This document shows, piece after piece, positions 5,894-6,860 of a DNA stretch of 6,860 nt. The translations under genes were made by a program, and so were the position numbers. This DNA is from Anaerolineae bacterium (GTDB lineage: Bacteria > Chloroflexota > Anaerolineae > JACIWR01). The stretch's first letter is position 1. The number at the start of each line of letters is the position of its first letter. Under the pieces are notes generated by a model, which was not told where the DNA came from, did no database searches, and saw only the letters and a list, made by a program, of their open reading frames with translations. The DNA lies in contig JAGGZG010000365.1 in assembly GCA_021162125.1 (NCBI GenBank), forward strand, positions 1 through 6,860, read 5' to 3'.

Positions 5894-6860
5894 TTACTGC
5901 TCGACCTCGACAGAGACGCTGCCGTCAATGATCCCCTGGATGGTCTTCTCGGCCAGGGCCTTCACCTCATCCGGCAGGGCGTAGCCCGGGTTATACTGGA
6001 TGTTAAGGCCGCCGTTGGCCAGGGTGATGGCGAAAGCCTTGCCGCCCAGCGTGCCATTCTGGATCAGTTTGATCATCTCGTCCAGCACCACCGTCCAGTC
6101 GTACACCTGGCAGGCCACCACGATGTCGGGTGCCAGCGAGGACTGGTCAGACTGAGTACCGAACCAGGGCACGCCTTTTTCCTCGGCAACGCCAATAGCC
6201 CCCACCACCATCTGGGCCGTGCCCGTCAGCGCGTCCGCCCCGGCGTTGATGTGGGTCTGCGCCGCCTCGGAGGCCAGCGCCACGTCGCTGAACGAACCGG
6301 TCCAGTTGACGTTGACCTGGGCATCCGGCTTGGTTGCCAGCACGCCGGCCTTGAACCCCTCTACGTACAACTTGGCATCGCCAGTCTCGATGGGGCCGAT
6401 CACACCGATTATCCCACTCTTCGACAGGCTGGCCGCCATCACGCCCAGGACGTAGCCGCCCTGCTCGGAGCGAGCCTCGTATGCGAACACGTTGTTGATC
6501 CCCTGATCGGAGAAAGTGTTCACCGTGGTTCCCCAGGCGAAGCTGGTATTGGGGAAGTCGGGGGCGATCTCGGCCAGGGAACTCCCGTACTGGGAGCCAT
6601 GGGCGATGATCAGGTCGTACCCCTGAGTGGCGTAGTCGCGGATGGCGGCAGCGGCGTCATCCACTACGAACATCCCCTCAGAGTAAGCGAAGTCGAACTT
6701 GTCCTTTCCCATCTCATTCTGGATGGCGACCAACGCATCGTACATACTCTGGCTGAAGGCCAGGTCGTTGATGGCACTGGGCATCACCACGGCCACCCGG
6801 AACGGCTTGGACGGCACTGGGGTGGGCGCTGGGGTTGAGGGGCACCCGACGAGCAGGAAC
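5894..6860 (-). CDS. BMP/PnrA-family substrate-binding lipoprotein, 5' end cut by the window
   Basis: This is the extracytoplasmic ligand-binding component of an ABC importer. The frame stays open to the window edge and encodes FLLVGC, where LVGC (6853-6842) is a lipobox, so the mature protein begins at the Cys encoded by 6844-6842 and is 316 residues. The rest of the signal peptide lies outside. A Pro/Thr/Ser-rich linker (PSTPAPTPVPSKP) tethers the domain, which then starts FRVAVVMP. Blocks typical of the BMP family (Med/TmpC/PnrA, often purine nucleoside binding) are AHGSQYGSSLAEIAPDFPN, EQGGYVLGVMAASLSKSG, GVIGPIET and YVEGFKAG. A GTG at 6817 is only an internal codon and would delete the lipobox. 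The ATPase gene follows 74 bases downstream across a hairpin, consistent with one operon. The ligand is inferred from family only. Confidence 0.92.
   Translation of the reverse strand, partial: FLLVGCPSTPAPTPVPSKPFRVAVVMPSAINDLAFSQSMYDALVAIQNEMGKDKFDFAYSEGMFVVDDAAAAIRDYATQGYDLIIAHGSQYGSSLAEIAPDFPNTSFAWGTTVNTFSDQGINNVFAYEARSEQGGYVLGVMAASLSKSGIIGVIGPIETGDAKLYVEGFKAGVLATKPDAQVNVNWTGSFSDVALASEAAQTHINAGADALTGTAQMVVGAIGVAEEKGVPWFGTQSDQSSLAPDIVVACQVYDWTVVLDEMIKLIQNGTLGGKAFAITLANGGLNIQYNPGYALPDEVKALAEKTIQGIIDGSVSVEVEQ

Noticed and set aside
6815..6817. GTG at 6817 as the start of the BMP-family protein
   Set aside because: The frame stays open to the window edge and encodes a lipobox Cys and Pro/Thr linker directly upstream, so the true start is outside the window.

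Overview
The window looks like ordinary chromosomal DNA of a GC-rich bacterium, with a mobile-element scar at its left edge. My best guess for the host is a Chloroflexota lineage such as Anaerolineae. That rests on the gene mix (a COG1313 radical SAM enzyme after uvrB, a nucleoside/BMP-type ABC system) and on the many perfect palindromes between genes. It is inference, because there is no rRNA or other phylogenetic marker here.

Bases 1-266 are non-coding and rich in structure. A 142-base element (29-170) has 18-base terminal inverted repeats with one mismatch. It is flanked by an exact 10-base direct repeat, ACTGTCACCT, at 19-28 and 171-180. This is the layout of a MITE or a collapsed insertion sequence with its target-site duplication, and it appears to have inserted into a pre-existing palindromic repeat. 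Inside it is an extended -10 promoter (TGGTATAAT, 108-116) pointing at uvrB, and two 15-base palindromes that are reverse complements of each other.

Three plus-strand genes follow, probably co-transcribed. They are uvrB (nucleotide excision repair helicase), a COG1313/PflX-type radical SAM protein whose ATG overlaps the uvrB stop (ATGA), and a 78-residue acidic helical protein of unknown function. After a 227-base intergenic region with a candidate promoter and a spaced direct repeat comes a single-domain CheY-like response regulator, also on the plus strand.

The right part is on the minus strand and converges on the response regulator at a hairpin (4213-4245). It encodes a BMP/PnrA-like substrate-binding lipoprotein, cut by the window edge just upstream of its lipobox, and a tandem two-domain ABC ATPase of the nucleoside/sugar-importer class. 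A 35-base hairpin with a perfect 16-base-pair stem sits between them and resembles the hairpin at 4213-4245. No permease follows the ATPase, so the membrane subunits must lie beyond the right edge or elsewhere.

I found no CRISPR array, tRNA, rRNA or defence system. The least ordinary signals are the promoter-carrying MITE-like element in front of uvrB, the translational coupling of uvrB to a radical SAM enzyme, and the related hairpins around the ABC ATPase gene.
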